Shown piece by piece: positions 43,446 to 56,198 of a stretch of DNA of 64,000 bases. Origin of the DNA: Neoarius graeffei (taxonomy: Eukaryota > Chordata > Actinopteri > Siluriformes > Ariidae); the NCBI RefSeq assembly GCF_027579695.1, contig NC_083578.1:1804768-1868767 (forward strand), given 5' to 3'. The position numbers were made by a program, and so were the translations under genes. Numbering within the stretch: the stretch's first letter is position 1; each line of letters begins with the position of its first letter. Under the pieces are notes generated by a model. It made no database searches. It was not told where the DNA came from and was given only the letters and a program-made list of their open reading frames with translations.

Positions 43446-44750
43446 CACTCATACACACCCTCACACACACACACTCATACACACACTTGCACACTCATAC
43501 ACACCCTTGCACACTCATACACACCCTTGCACACTCATACACACCCTCACACACTCATACACACCATCACACACACTCGCACACTCATACACGCCATCAC
43601 ACACCCTCATGCACACACATACACGCCCTCACACACTCATACACACACATACACACCCTTACACACCTTCACACACTCATACACACACTCACACACTCAT
43701 ACACACACTTGCACACTCATACACGCCCTCACACACTCATACACACACATACACACCCTTACACACCTTCACACACTCATACACACACTCACACACTCAT
43801 ACACACCCTCACACACACTCACACACCCTCACATACTCATACACACACTTGCACACTCATACACACCCTCACACACCCTCACATACTCATACACACCCTT
43901 GCACACTCATACACACCCACACACACCCTCATACACACACTCGAACACTCATACACACCCTCACACTCTCATACACACACAAACACACCTTTACACACCT
44001 GCACACACTCATACACACCCTCACACACTCATACACACTCATACACAGCCTCACATGCTCATACACACCCTTACACACCTTCACACACTCAGACACACCC
44101 TCATACACACCTTCACAGTCTCATACACACACTCTTACACTCAAACATACCCTCACACACTTGTACACAACCTCAAACACTCATAAATACTTTCACACAC
44201 TCGTATACACCTTCACACACTCATACACAACCTCAAACACTCATACACACCCTCACACGCTCATACACACCCTCACACACTCATACACACCCTCACACAC
44301 TCATACACACCCTCACACGCTCATACACACCCTCACACACTCATACACACCCTCACACGCTCATACACACCCTCACACGCTCATACACACCTTCACACAC
44401 TCATATAAACACTCGCACACTCATACACACCATCACACACCCTCACACACACTCGCACACTCATACACACCCTCACACACTCATACACACCATCACACAC
44501 CCTCACACACACTCGCACACTCATACACACCATCACACACTCATACACACCATCACACACCCTCACACACACTCGCACACTCATACACACCATCACACAC
44601 TCATACACACCATCACACACCCTCACACACACTCGCACACTCATACACACCATCACACACTCATACACACCATCACACACCCTCACACACACTTGCACAC
44701 TCATACACACCCTCACACACTCATACACACACTTGCACACTCATACACAC

Positions 44751-44806
<56 letters not shown>

Positions 44807-44822
44807 GCACACTCATACACAC

Positions 44823-44881
<59 letters not shown>

Positions 44882-45602
44882 CACTCATACACACCCTCAC
44901 ACACACACACTCATACACACACTTGCACACTCATACACACCCTTGCACACTCATACACACCCTTGCACACTCATACACACCCTCACACACTCATACACAC
45001 CATCACACACACTCGCACACTCATACACGCCATCACACACCCTCATGCACACACATACACGCCCTCACACACTCATACACACACATACACACCCTTACAC
45101 ACCTTCACACACTCATACACACACTCACACACTCATACACACACTTGCACACTCATACACGCCCTCACACACTCATACACACCATCACACACCCTCACAC
45201 ACACTCGCACACTCATACACACCATCACACACTCATACACACCATCACACACCCTCACACACACTCGCACACTCATACACACCATCACACACCCTCACAC
45301 ACACTCGCACACTCATACACACCCTCACACACTCATACACACCATCACACACCCTCACACACACTCGCACACTCATACACACCATCACACACTCATACAC
45401 ACCATCACACACCCTCACACACACTCGCACACTCATACACACCATCACACACTCATACACACCATCACACACCCTCACACACACTCGCACACTCATACAC
45501 ACCATCACACACTCATACACACCATCACACACCCTCACACACACTTGCACACTCATACACACCCTCACACACTCATACACACACTTGCACACTCATACAC
45601 AC

Positions 45603-45663
<61 letters not shown>

Positions 45664-46960
45664 CACTCATACACACCCTCACACACACACACTCATACAC
45701 ACACTTGCACACTCATACACACCCTTGCACACTCATACACACCCTTGCACACTCATACACACCCTCACACACTCATACACACCATCACACACACTCGCAC
45801 ACTCATACACGCCATCACACACCCTCATGCACACACATACACGCCCTCACACACTCATACACACACATACACACCCTTACACACCTTCACACACTCATAC
45901 ACACACTCACACACTCATACACACACTTGCACACTCATACACGCCCTCACACACTCATACACACACATACACACCCTTACACACCTTCACACACTCATAC
46001 ACACACTCACACACTCATACACACCCTCACACACACTCACACACCCTCACATACTCATACACACACTTGCACACTCATACACACCCTCACACACCCTCAC
46101 ATACTCATACACACCCTTGCACACTCATACACACCCACACACACCCTCATACACACACTCGAACACTCATACACACCCTCACACTCTCATACACACACAA
46201 ACACACCTTTACACACCTGCACACACTCATACACACCCTCACACACTCATACACACTCATACACAGCCTCACATGCTCATACACACCCTTACACACCTTC
46301 ACACACTCAGACACACCCTCATACACACCTTCACAGTCTCATACACACACTCTTACACTCAAACATACCCTCACACACTTGTACACAACCTCAAACACTC
46401 ATAAATACTTTCACACACTCGTATACACCTTCACACACTCATACACAACCTCAAACACTCATACACACCCTCACACACTCATACACACCCTCACACGCTC
46501 ATACACACCCTCACACACTCATACACACCCTCACACGCTCATACACACCCTCACACACTCATACACACCCTCACACGCTCATACACACCCTCACACACTC
46601 ATACACACCCTCACACGCTCATACACACCCTCACACACTCATACACACCCTCACACGCTCATACACACCTTCACACACTCATATAAACACTCACACACTC
46701 ATACACACCATCACACACTCTCAAACACTCATACACAATCTCACACACTCACATGCTCATACACACCCTCAAAGACTTGTACACACCCTCATACACTCGT
46801 ACACACATTTATGTACACAACCATCGATGATTCTACATAAACTCATACACTTGTATATTATCACACACACTCGTACACAACCTCACGCACTTCTATATTA
46901 TCTCACAGACTCATCCAAAACCTCCTACACTCATACTCAACCTCACACACTCACTTACAC
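42360..46960. repeat. 16-bp CACACTCATACACACC satellite with higher-order duplications
   Basis: About 4.6 kb of short units based on CACACTCATACACACC mixed with CACACACC, CATCACAC and pure (CA)n. A long segment at about 43440-44190 reappears at about 45658-46430 (about 2.2 kb away), and part of it at about 44876-45170. Because the repeat lacks stop triplets, all three plus frames stay open for kilobases (His/Thr/Ser/Tyr/Pro-only peptides). I consider these translations meaningless. Confidence 0.95.
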
Positions 46961-47283
46961 ATAAGCTCACACTCTTACATAACCTCGCACACTTCTACAC
47001 AACCTTAAATACTCATACACAAACCATGTAAAGAAATCTAAAAAGATAAGTGGTCTCAATGAATTATGCAGATGATCAGATAACAGAGGTGTATCATGCA
47101 GGTTATTCTGAATATGGGCCTGTACTGGGACGTGGTGTTTAGTCAGGTGGAAGTGCGTAGGCGAGAGTGAGAGCGTGATGCATCCTGAAAGTTCACTGCT
47201 GTCTGGGAGTAAGGGGACATGGTCAAGATGGCAGAAAAAAAGAGCAGAAAGAAGAAACAAGGAGGCGTTGATGCTAATCATGG

Positions 47284-47358
<75 letters not shown>

Positions 47359-47422
47359 AGGTGATCCACCTACATACCAGAACTGAGTGCTTGAGAGACA
47401 CATGGTGCCTTATGAAACTGTG

Positions 47423-47471
<49 letters not shown>

Positions 47472-47640
47472 ACTATTACTACTTCACATTATCATTCACT
47501 ACCTCACACTTTCATACATTATGTCACATCCTCAAACACAACTTCAAACCATCATACGCTCTCACACATTCATAAGCAAACTCACATCCTCATACACTAT
47601 CTCACACAATCATACACAAATTCACATCAACATATACTAC
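46961..47640. repeat. Diverged edge of the satellite with microsatellites
   Basis: Degenerate CTCATACAC-like units, a single-copy-looking stretch (47000-47285), (TG)n at 47288-47354, (TAA)n at 47423-47469 and further CTCACAT/CATACACT units up to the SINE. Confidence 0.75.
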
Positions 47641-47644
47641 CTCA

Positions 47645-48014
47645 GGCGGCACGGTGGTGTAGTGGTTAGTGCTGTCGCCTCACAGCAAGAAGGTCCGGGT
47701 TCGAGCCCCGTGGCCGGCGAGGGCCTTTCTGTGCGGAGTTTGCATGTTCTCCCCGTGTCCGCGTGGGTTTCCTCCGGGTGCTCCGGTTTCCCCCACAGTC
47801 CAAAGACATGCAGGTTAGGTTAACTGGTGACTCTAAATTGAGCGTAGGTGTGAATGTGAGTGTGAATGGTTGTCTGTGTCTATGTGTCAGCCCTGTGATG
47901 ACCTGGCGACTTGTCCAGGGTGAACCCCGCCTTTCGCCCGTAGTCAGCTGGGATAGGCTCCAGCTCGCCTGCGACCCTGTAGAAGGATAAAGCGGCTACA
48001 GATAATGAGATGAG
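47645..48014 (+). mobile_element. DANA/Mermaid-type SINE, copy 7
   Basis: Full-length, with a perfect 13-bp target duplication ATATACTACCTCA at 47632-47644 and 48015-48027. It lies within the diverged satellite edge. Confidence 0.95.
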
Positions 48015-48029
48015 ATATACTACCTCACA

Positions 48030-50430
48030 TACCAGAGGTGTACGTGTGTGAGGTAGTGCATGAGAATCTGAGGTTGTGTATGAGCGTGTGAGGTAGTGCA
48101 TGAGGATCTGAGGTTGTGTAAGTGTGTGAGGTAGTGCATGAGGATGTGAAGTTGTGTATGAGCATGGGAGGTAGTGCATGAGGAACAGAGGTTGTATATG
48201 AGCATGTGATGTAGTGCATAAGGATCTGAGGTTGTGTATGAGTGTGTGATGTAGTGCATAAAGATGTGATGTACATGAGTGTGTGAGGTAGTGCATGAGG
48301 ATGTGAGGTTGTGTATAAGTGTGTGAGGTAGTGCGTGAGGATGTCTAGAAGTGTGTGAGGTAGTGCATGAGGATGTAAGGCTGTGTATAAGTGTGTGAGG
48401 TAGTGCATGAGGATCTGGGGTTGTGTATAAGTGAGAGGTAGTGCATGAGGATGTGAGGCTGTGTATAAGTGTGAGAGGTAGTGCATGAGGATCTGGGGTT
48501 GTGTATAAGTGTGAGAGGTAGTGCATGAGGATGTGAGGTTGTGTATAAGTGTGTGAGGTAGTGCGTGAGGATGTGTATAAGTGTGTGAGGTAGTGCATGA
48601 GGATGTAAGGCTGTGTATAAGTGTGTGAGGTAGTGCATGAGGATCTGGGGTTGTGTATAAGTGAGAGGTAGTGCATGAGGATGTGAGGCTGTGTATAAGT
48701 GTGAGAGGTAGTGCATGAGGATGTGAGGCTGTGTATAAGTGTGAGAGGTAGTGCATGAGGATGTGAGGCTGTGTATAAGTGTGAGAGGTAGTGCATGAGG
48801 ATGTGAGGCTGTGTATAAGTGTGAGAGGTAGTGCATGAGGATGTAAGGCTGTGTATAAGTGTGTGAGGTAGTGCATGAGGATGTGAGGCTGTGTATAAGT
48901 GTGAGAGGTAGTACATGAGGATGTGAGGCTGTGTATAAGTGTGAGAGGTAGTGCATGAGGATGTAAGGCTGTGTATAAGTGTGTGAGGTAATGGATGAGG
49001 ATGTGAGGCTGAGTATAAGTGTGAGAGGTAGTGCATGAGGATCTGGGGTTGTGTATAAGTGTGAGAGGTAGTGCATGAGGATGTGAGGCTATGTATAAGT
49101 GTGAGAGGTAGTGCATGAGGATCTGAGGTTGTGTGTAAGTGTGAGAGATAGTGTATGATAATGTGTGGTTATGTATAAGTGTGTGAGGTAGTGTGTGAGG
49201 ATGTGTATAAGTGTGTGAGGTAGTGCATGAGGATGTAAGGCTGTGTATAAGTGTGTGAGGTAGTGCATGAGGATCTGGGGTTGTGTATAAGTGTGAGAGG
49301 TAGTGCATGAGGATGTGAGGCTGTGTATAAGTGTGAGAGGTAGTGCATGAGGATGTGAGGCTGTGTATAAGTGTGAGAGGTAGTGCGTGAGGATGTGTAT
49401 AAGTGTGTGAGGTAGTGCATGAGGATGTAAGGCTGTGTATAAGTGTGTGAGGTAGTGCATGAGGATCTGGGGTTGTGTATAAGTGAGAGGTAGTGCATGA
49501 GGATGTGAGGCTGTGTATAAGTGTGAGAGGTAGTGCATGAGGATGTGAGGCTGTGTATAAGTGTGAGAGGTAGTGCATGAGGATGTGAGGCTGTGTATAA
49601 GTGTGAGAGGTAGTGCATGAGGATGTGAGGCTGTGTATAAGTGTGAGAGGTAGTGCATGAGGATGTAAGGCTGTGTATAAGTGTGTGAGGTAGTGCATGA
49701 GGATGTGAGGCTGTGTATAAGTGTGAGAGGTAGTACATGAGGATGTGAGGCTGTGTATAAGTGTGAGAGGTAGTGCATGAGGATGTAAGGCTGTGTATAA
49801 GTGTGTGAGGTAATGGATGAGGATGTGAGGCTGAGTATAAGTGTGTGAGGTAATGCATGAGGATGTGAGGCTGAGTATAAGTGTGAGAGGTAGTGCATGA
49901 GGATCTGGGGTTGTGTATAAGTGTGAGAGGTAGTGCATGAGGATGTGAGGCTATGTATAAGTGTGAGAGGTAGTGCATGAGGATCTGAGGTTGTGTGTAA
50001 GTGTGAGAGATAGTGTATGATAATGTGTGGTTATGTATGAGTGTGTGAGGTAGTGCATGAAGATGTGAGATTGTGTATACGTGTGAGAGGTGGTGCATGA
50101 GGATCTGAGGTTGTGTAAGATAGTGTGAGGTAGTGTATGAGGATGTGGGGTTGTGTATACGTGTGAGAGGTGGTGCATGAGGATCTGAGGTTGTGTAAGA
50201 TAGTGTGAGGTAGTGTATGAGGATGTGGGGTTGTGTGTAAGTGTGAGAGGTAGTGTATGATAATGTCACATCATACACTTATACATAATCCCACATCCTC
50301 ATGCACTACCTCTCACACTTATACACAGACTCATGTCATCATACACTACCACACACACACTCATATGGTATCTCACATCCTCATACTGTACATAACCTCA
50401 CATCCTCATATGTGACCTTACGTCCTTGTA
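48030..50430. repeat. 40-bp GTGTGAGGTAGTGCATGAGG minisatellite, inverted relative to the preceding satellite
   Basis: Units of 40 bp (GTGTGAGAGGTAGTGCATGA followed by GGATGTGAGGCTGTGTATAA). A block containing the rare variant TAGTGTATGATAATGTG occurs at about 49150 and again at about 50010, showing a higher-order duplication of about 0.86 kb. At about 50265-50280 the orientation flips back (ATCATACACTTATACATAAT) and continues for about 150 bp as CTCATAC-type units. Minus-strand open frames are repeat artefacts. Confidence 0.93.
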
Positions 50431-50449
50431 CACTACCTCACACTGCCCT

Positions 50450-51013
50450 CCAGTGTTGTGAAAGTTCACACTTAACAAGAGTTAACTCAAAGTTCAATTC
50501 ACACTCCAAAAAAATAAACTCGTCTTGTTCACTTTCATTTCTTCCTCATTTTTTTAATAAGCTGCTGAATCCAAAGTGAAAATTTTGATCGTCAATTTAA
50601 AAAACAAATTTCACCTACCATTAGAAAACTCTTGCAGTCTACACAAATCAGTTGTGTCACGACCAGCTCATTGGAGCACATCACTGTAAGACAAGACTGG
50701 TCAAGACAAGGAACCTGCTAGAACATTGGGATGGTCACGTAATACTTTTTCAAGGTGTGATCATGAAACACCGTTACACATCGTATTTCATATCTCAACA
50801 TGAAAGTTTTGCCTGTGATCGCTACTTCTGCTCTGTGAGCATCGTTCACTCTCACCAGTGTGAGCTACACTCACGTTCCCATTGATTAGTTACAAACTGA
50901 TTCTTTCAGTTCACCAAAAATATGAACACATTCAGTGAACATCACTGGTGTCCTCCATGCTGTAGATATGAATATAACAGCGATAACAACAGCTTATAGA
51001 GCAGCACTACACA
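50450..51013. other. Intergenic sequence, nothing recognised
   Basis: Unique-looking sequence between the minisatellite and SINE copy 8. No exon or named repeat is seen. Confidence 0.5.
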
Positions 51014-51026
51014 CCACCATGTGTCC

Positions 51027-51400
51027 ATCCATCCATTATCTGTAGCCGCTTTATCCTGTTCTACAGGGTCGCAGGCGAGCTGGATCCTATCCCAGCTGAC
51101 TACGGGTGAAAGGCGGGGTTCACCCTGGACAAGTCGCCAGGTCATCACAGGGCTGACACATAGACACAGACAACCATTCACACTCACATTCACACCTACG
51201 CTCAATTTAGAGTCACCAGTTAACCTAACCTGCATGTCTTTGGACTGTGGGGGAAACCGGAGCACCCGGAGGAAACCCACGCGGACACGGGGAGAACATG
51301 CAAACTCCGCACAGAAGGGCCCTCGCCGGCCACGGGGCTCGAACCCAGGACCTTCTTGCTGTGAGGCGACAGCGCTAACCACTACACCACTGTGCCACCT
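51027..51400 (-). mobile_element. DANA/Mermaid-type SINE, copy 8
   Basis: Full-length reverse copy with an ATCCATCC tail. A perfect 13-bp target duplication CCACCATGTGTCC is present at 51014-51026 and 51401-51413. Confidence 0.95.
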
Positions 51401-51708
51401 CCACCATGTGTCCGATTTTAATATTTAACGTTACCATAAAATATTTTTAAATGACGTGTTAAAGTTTTATATTTATTTTTTGTGAAGCTCTTTCTTTATT
51501 AAAGGGTCCCTTCCTTTCTCCCAACCTGGAATTCAGCCACTGATGTGTTGTGCGCCCTGAATACCGCGGTATATTGTATAACCGAATACCACCACGTGCA
51601 TATCCACCAAACACACACACACACACGCACACCAGCATGATGTTATTGGCTCACCTTGAATTCCCCTCTCTCTCTCCTCTCCCTCCCTTTCTCCTTCCCT
51701 CTCTTTAG

Positions 51709-52383
51709 GATGAACAGATGAAGCCTATCATGAGTCTCTCGCTCCCTAAAAGCGACTCGACCGCTTCTCTCATCAGATCTTCCGCGGCGGACCGGAGATC
51801 GCGAGCCCCGGACGAGCCGCTCTGGAGCCCCGAGAGCGACGCGAGCTCGCGCCGGCCGCTCTGCCACCCGGCGCTGCTGCTGCCGTCGCCACCGGACCGG
51901 AAGCGCGCGGCGGGGAAGAGCCAGCCCAAACTGCGTGACGATGCACCGGAGCAGCCGGGCGCGAGCAGCGGCGGTGACGGTGGTGGGAAAGAACGCAAGA
52001 CCTCCAGACACGCGCACCGACACCATCACCATCACCATCACCATAACAATCACCACCACCATCATCACCATCATCACCATCACCGGTCCGCGCGGGACGA
52101 CCTGCCGCACGAGCCGCGCACCAGACATGCTCACGGTGCTCGCGTGCCCAACCGGACTCGGTCTTTCTCCGAGGGCTCGGAAGAGACGGCCTCCACTTCT
52201 TCTTCCACCTCGCTCCTGTTCTTCCAGTCCCCCCGGACACACCAGCGGACATCCGGCACCGGGGGACAAGCGCGCGACCCCGACCCGGGCTCGTGCTCAC
52301 CGGCACCCGCAGCCTCCGCGAGCGCAGCATCTTCCGACTCGGACGTGAAACTGCGGCCTATTCTCAACTCCGTGTTCGGACAG
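51709..52383 (+). CDS. GC-rich, His-rich coding exon of an unrecognised gene
   Basis: A 675-nt open exon between a strong acceptor (long CT tract ending CTCTTTAG at 51708) and a consensus donor (ACAG|GTGAGG at 52384). Both ends are phase 0. It reads DEQ then MKPIMSLSLPKSDSTASLI, so translation may start at the ATG at 51718 or come from an upstream exon. The peptide is low complexity: basic and Ser/Pro-rich, a His tract (about residues 100-122, broken by two Asn) encoded by CAC/CAT, then RTRSFSEGSEETASTSSST and a conserved-looking end KLRPILNSVFGQ. No catalytic or membrane domain is seen, and I do not recognise the family. Codon composition is strongly GC/CpG-rich, unlike the surroundings, which supports a real exon. 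The following exons lie beyond the window or are not visible before the 56-kb array. Confidence 0.7.
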
Positions 52384-52889
52384 GTGAGGAGCAGAGACCG
52401 TGCCGAGACACTACAGGGCTTCATTAACACCTGGACTAGCTTATTCACATCTGGACTGTTTAAATAACACCGACAGTGCAGAATGAACATCTGCAGAGTT
52501 TAAGTAACACCTGGATTTGGTCATTAACACCTGGACACATACAGTGCAGCTAGATTAAAACACAGAGATGATTAACACCGGCACTATCTAAACAATATCT
52601 CAAAACAGTATGTAATGAACATGTGCAGAGTTTAATCCACACCTGTGACACAGAATTCACGCCTACGGTACAAGATTGAATTAAAATCTAAAATAAAGGT
52701 TTCACTCCTCCAGCAGCTGCACTGTCTAAATAACACCTACAGTATTTTTTTAATGTACTGATTTAACACCAACAGCACCACATGAACACCTACAGAGTTT
52801 TACATGATTAAACAAACACTGAGAGTTGAATTAAAACCTAAAATATTGAATTAGCGCCTGCATTGGGCTGTTAAACACTGCACTCTTTA

Positions 52890-53105
52890 AAGACCATGCT
52901 GTGAATTAACACCATGGGGCAAGAATCATGGTTAGAGAAGCAGCTTTGGGACCAAAAGGTCGCTGGTTTGATTCCCAGGACAAGCAGGAATGACTGAAGT
53001 GCCCTTGAGCAAGGCATCGAACCCCCGGCTGCTCCCCAGGCTGCCCTGGGTGTGTTGTACACCGCTCTGGATAAGAGCGTCTGCTAAACGCCTGTAATGT
53101 GATTA
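52890..53105 (+). mobile_element. SINE with tRNA-like head and GAGCGTCTGCTAAA tail
   Basis: CTGGTTTGATTCCCAGGAC resembles a B-box region. The body includes TGCCCTTGAGCAAGGCATC and the 3' end TGGATAAGAGCGTCTGCTAA, a widely shared fish LINE/SINE tail. This is a different family from the eight Mermaid-type copies. Confidence 0.75.
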
Positions 53106-53956
53106 TACAGAGTGTGTGTGTGTAATTACAGTATGATTATATTGAGTGTATTTAATCAATTCAGTTTTATTTATTTTAACAATGCACATGTCACAAAGCA
53201 GCTTTACACTAATCTGGATAAAAATTTAAAGAAATGTGTTGATTAATTATTTCACCAGCTCATGTAAAGTGTTAAATAACGCTTCAGATAAAGATCGTGT
53301 TCCTCTCAGCGTAACTGCTAGTTTAGTTCGTGTTGCTGTTTACTGTGTAATTAAAACTAGCATTCTGTGTTAATCATTACACAGACCCATTTTTCAATAC
53401 ATCTTTGAACGTTTAATCAATTCTAGCTTCAGTTTAAGTTTTACTCTTCTGGAAGTTTCTTTGAGAACTCATCACGTTCTGAAGTCTGAAAATTAGCACA
53501 TGCAAAATACACCCCCCCGAAGTATTGCTTACACACAACATCATTTAATGAATCAGACTGTACACAGACAACTTAGCTTCGTAATTTGTGACGTTAGTTG
53601 TAATAAATCAGAACCTGAATCAAACAGACACGTGTGTGATGTGACACGCACTAAAGCGGAGATTATAGGCGTTCATTATGTATTAGCTGCATTAGCATTG
53701 TAGCTCCAGTGCTAACATCAGGAATGTCACACACACAACTTTTTTTTTTTGGCTGATGAACTGCATTTTTTAAACACTGTATGCATTTTATTATGCCCAA
53801 ACTATTTTTTATTAACTGTGTGTGTGTTTTGTGTGTGTGATGTAATGTTGGGTTAGCGAATGAGAACGCACACATAATTTAATGGGAAAAACATTCTGTT
53901 TGGCCGTGTGTTGTTTTGCCTGTCACTCTAATTCACACCATGAATCAGTGGCTCAG

Positions 53957-53959
<3 letters not shown>

Positions 53960-54034
<75 letters not shown>
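53960..54034. repeat. (TG)n(GA)n compound microsatellite
   Basis: TG repeats run directly into GA repeats. Confidence 0.93.
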
Positions 54035-54038
<4 letters not shown>

Positions 54039-54961
54039 TCTCAGCTTGCGTTGTGAACAGATGCTTCTGCAGTTTGTCTTCACAAGAACGAGGGAAATGT
54101 CCTCATGTGAAAATGCCATTTGCGCTTTTTTTACAGCTGTTTCCATATTTATCCTTTTTTATCTCTCATTCTTCTCCGTATTCCCGTTAGTGCTCTGTTC
54201 TCTCATGTCTTTCCCAGATCAATCTTTGCTTTCATCAAAAATACACTGCCACCATCATAACTCATTTCCCAGAAGACCAGAACAAGGTCAGAGAGATCTC
54301 AAAAAAATCAGTGTGTGTCTGAGAGAGAGAGAGAGAGAGAGAGATCACATAAAAATGTTCTTGCTAACATCAGGTTCAGTTCTGAGGATGAGAATATTTC
54401 TGTCGAGAGATGGATGTACATTTAATCACAGTTTATGGTGTTGTTCAAAAACGATTACTTTAGAACAGAGGGCAGGGTTAAGGTGGGGGGTCTGTGGGGG
54501 GGGGGGGATGGCTCCGCTTAACCACCTCACGACTGATAGATTATTGAAATGTGGTGTAAAATTTATGAAACAGATCCTCTTTGGTCATGAAGGTTAATTT
54601 TTCACTGAAACAGTGATGGAGCTGAGGGGACTGTGAAATGATGAATCCCTGTGAAAAAGAATCTGATCTAATTTATTCCATATTTAAGTGTTACACGTTA
54701 CAGTGCCACGGACATGTCAGGATTTCTTCATGTCAGACTGATTAAGACCGGTACAAAACGGTCCTGATTTAATCTAAACTTAGTCTAATCAAACTCTATT
54801 CCAATTTTAGTCCATTTCAGCCTGTTAATCAGATAAATCAGATCAGAACCAAAGCAGGCTTAATCCACCCCGATCTAATTAAACTGGGATCATTTTTCCA
54901 AAACAGAATCTGAACTAAATGTGGTGTAATCTAAACCTGATCTAATTTTAATCGTGTAATC

Positions 54962-55510
54962 TAGAAACTAACGGCGAGTGCGGAAGAGAAGTGAAGAAGA
55001 GAGTGTGAGCAGGTTGGAATGGATGGAGGAGAGGAGCAGGTCAGGAGCAATCTGTGACAGAAGGTTGCCAGCAAGAGTGAAAGGGAAAGTGTAGAAGACG
55101 GCAGTAAGAGCAGCGATGTTGTACGGTTTGGAGACAAAAAGACAGGAGGCTGAACTGGAGGGAGCAGAGCTGAAGATGCTGAGATTCTCACTGGGAGAAA
55201 CAAAGTTGGAAAGGATTAGAAATGAGAATATTAGAGGGACAGGATATGTAGGACGGCTTGGAGACAAAGTGAGAGAGTTGAGATTGAGATAGTTTGGACA
55301 CGTACAGAGGAGAGATCCAGGGTTTACTGGGAGAAGAACACTGGAGATGGAGTTGCAGGTAGAAAGGAAAGAGGAAGAGCAAAGATGCGATTTATGGATG
55401 TGGTGAAGGAGGACATGAGGATGGTTGGTGGGACAGAAGAAGATACGGACAACAGGAGGGACATTATCCACTGTGGAGACCCCGAACAGAAAGAGGAAGA
55501 ATCTAGAATG
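54962..55510 (+). mobile_element. LINE C-terminal fragment (RTE-like), broken
   Basis: Plus-strand frames read AAMLYGLETKRQEAELEGAE, then LKMLRFSLGETKLERIRNE, RELRLR*FGHVQRRDPG and LEMELQVERKE, with the ...RRFMDVVKEDMR-type end split by a frameshift. This is a common 5'-truncated fish LINE 3' end. Stops and shifts show it is inactive. Confidence 0.75.
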
Positions 55511-55686
55511 TGATCTAACTGAAATCTGGTCTAATCCAGACCTGGGTTTGAATTGCTGTGGAACTGAAAAGAAGTGACTCAGTGTGTGACAGCACAAAGA
55601 GAAAGTTTCCCCGAGTGTGAATCTACACTCATCCTGTTTGTCCCATGAGAACATACGACTGCAGAAACCCTTGTTAACAAACCCAG

Positions 55687-55687
<1 letters not shown>

Positions 55688-55764
<77 letters not shown>

Positions 55765-55872
55765 ATTTGTAGAATCTCCTATTAATGAATGTTTGGATTA
55801 GCAGCTTGGCTTCCTGCTGTGAGAACGCTAATATGGATGTCTGAATGAGAGGCACACTCCTCCTCCTACTGT

Positions 55873-55930
<58 letters not shown>

Positions 55931-56045
55931 AACTGACCCAAGTGGATAAAGCTTAATGGTGAAAAAACAGTTTTATTTAAGATGTAAAATGAACAGGTGT
56001 TAATGTGTGATGCAGTGTTTTTTGTTCAGTGGAAGCACTGAAGAA

Positions 56046-56104
<59 letters not shown>
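55688..56104. repeat. Three long TG/CA microsatellites
   Basis: (TG)n at 55688-55761, (CA)n at 55876-55926 and (TG)n at 56050-56104, spaced by about 110-130 bp of unique sequence. The opposite orientations could fold together. Confidence 0.92.
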
Positions 56105-56106
<2 letters not shown>

Positions 56107-56198
56107 TAAACTGCTCCCTGTGGATTATGGTGAGAAATCAGGAATCACTGCATGCATAAACATGTACACAATAACAACACAGTAAATTCCCCATGCTA

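Larger units (their letters stand above)
52384..56198 (+). other. Presumed intron of the unrecognised gene
   Basis: Starts at the donor at 52384. It holds a SINE (52890-53105), a LINE piece (54962-55510) and many TG/CA/GA microsatellites (53960-54034, 54318-54342, 55688-55761, 55876-55926, 56050-56104). I see no further coding exon. Confidence 0.45.

Noticed and set aside
42357-46964. Very long open frames (up to about 1,430 codons) rich in His, Thr, Ser, Tyr and Pro
   Set aside because: They arise from a stop-free CACACTCATACACACC satellite, are open in all three plus frames, and have no domain or splice context.
48020-50278. Minus-strand open frames of 240-640 codons
   Set aside because: Same reason: 40-bp tandem units lacking stops. 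The peptides are repeats of the unit in every frame.
51643-52330. Minus-strand open frames opposite the His-rich exon
   Set aside because: GC-rich DNA keeps several frames open. Only the plus strand has a matching acceptor and donor.
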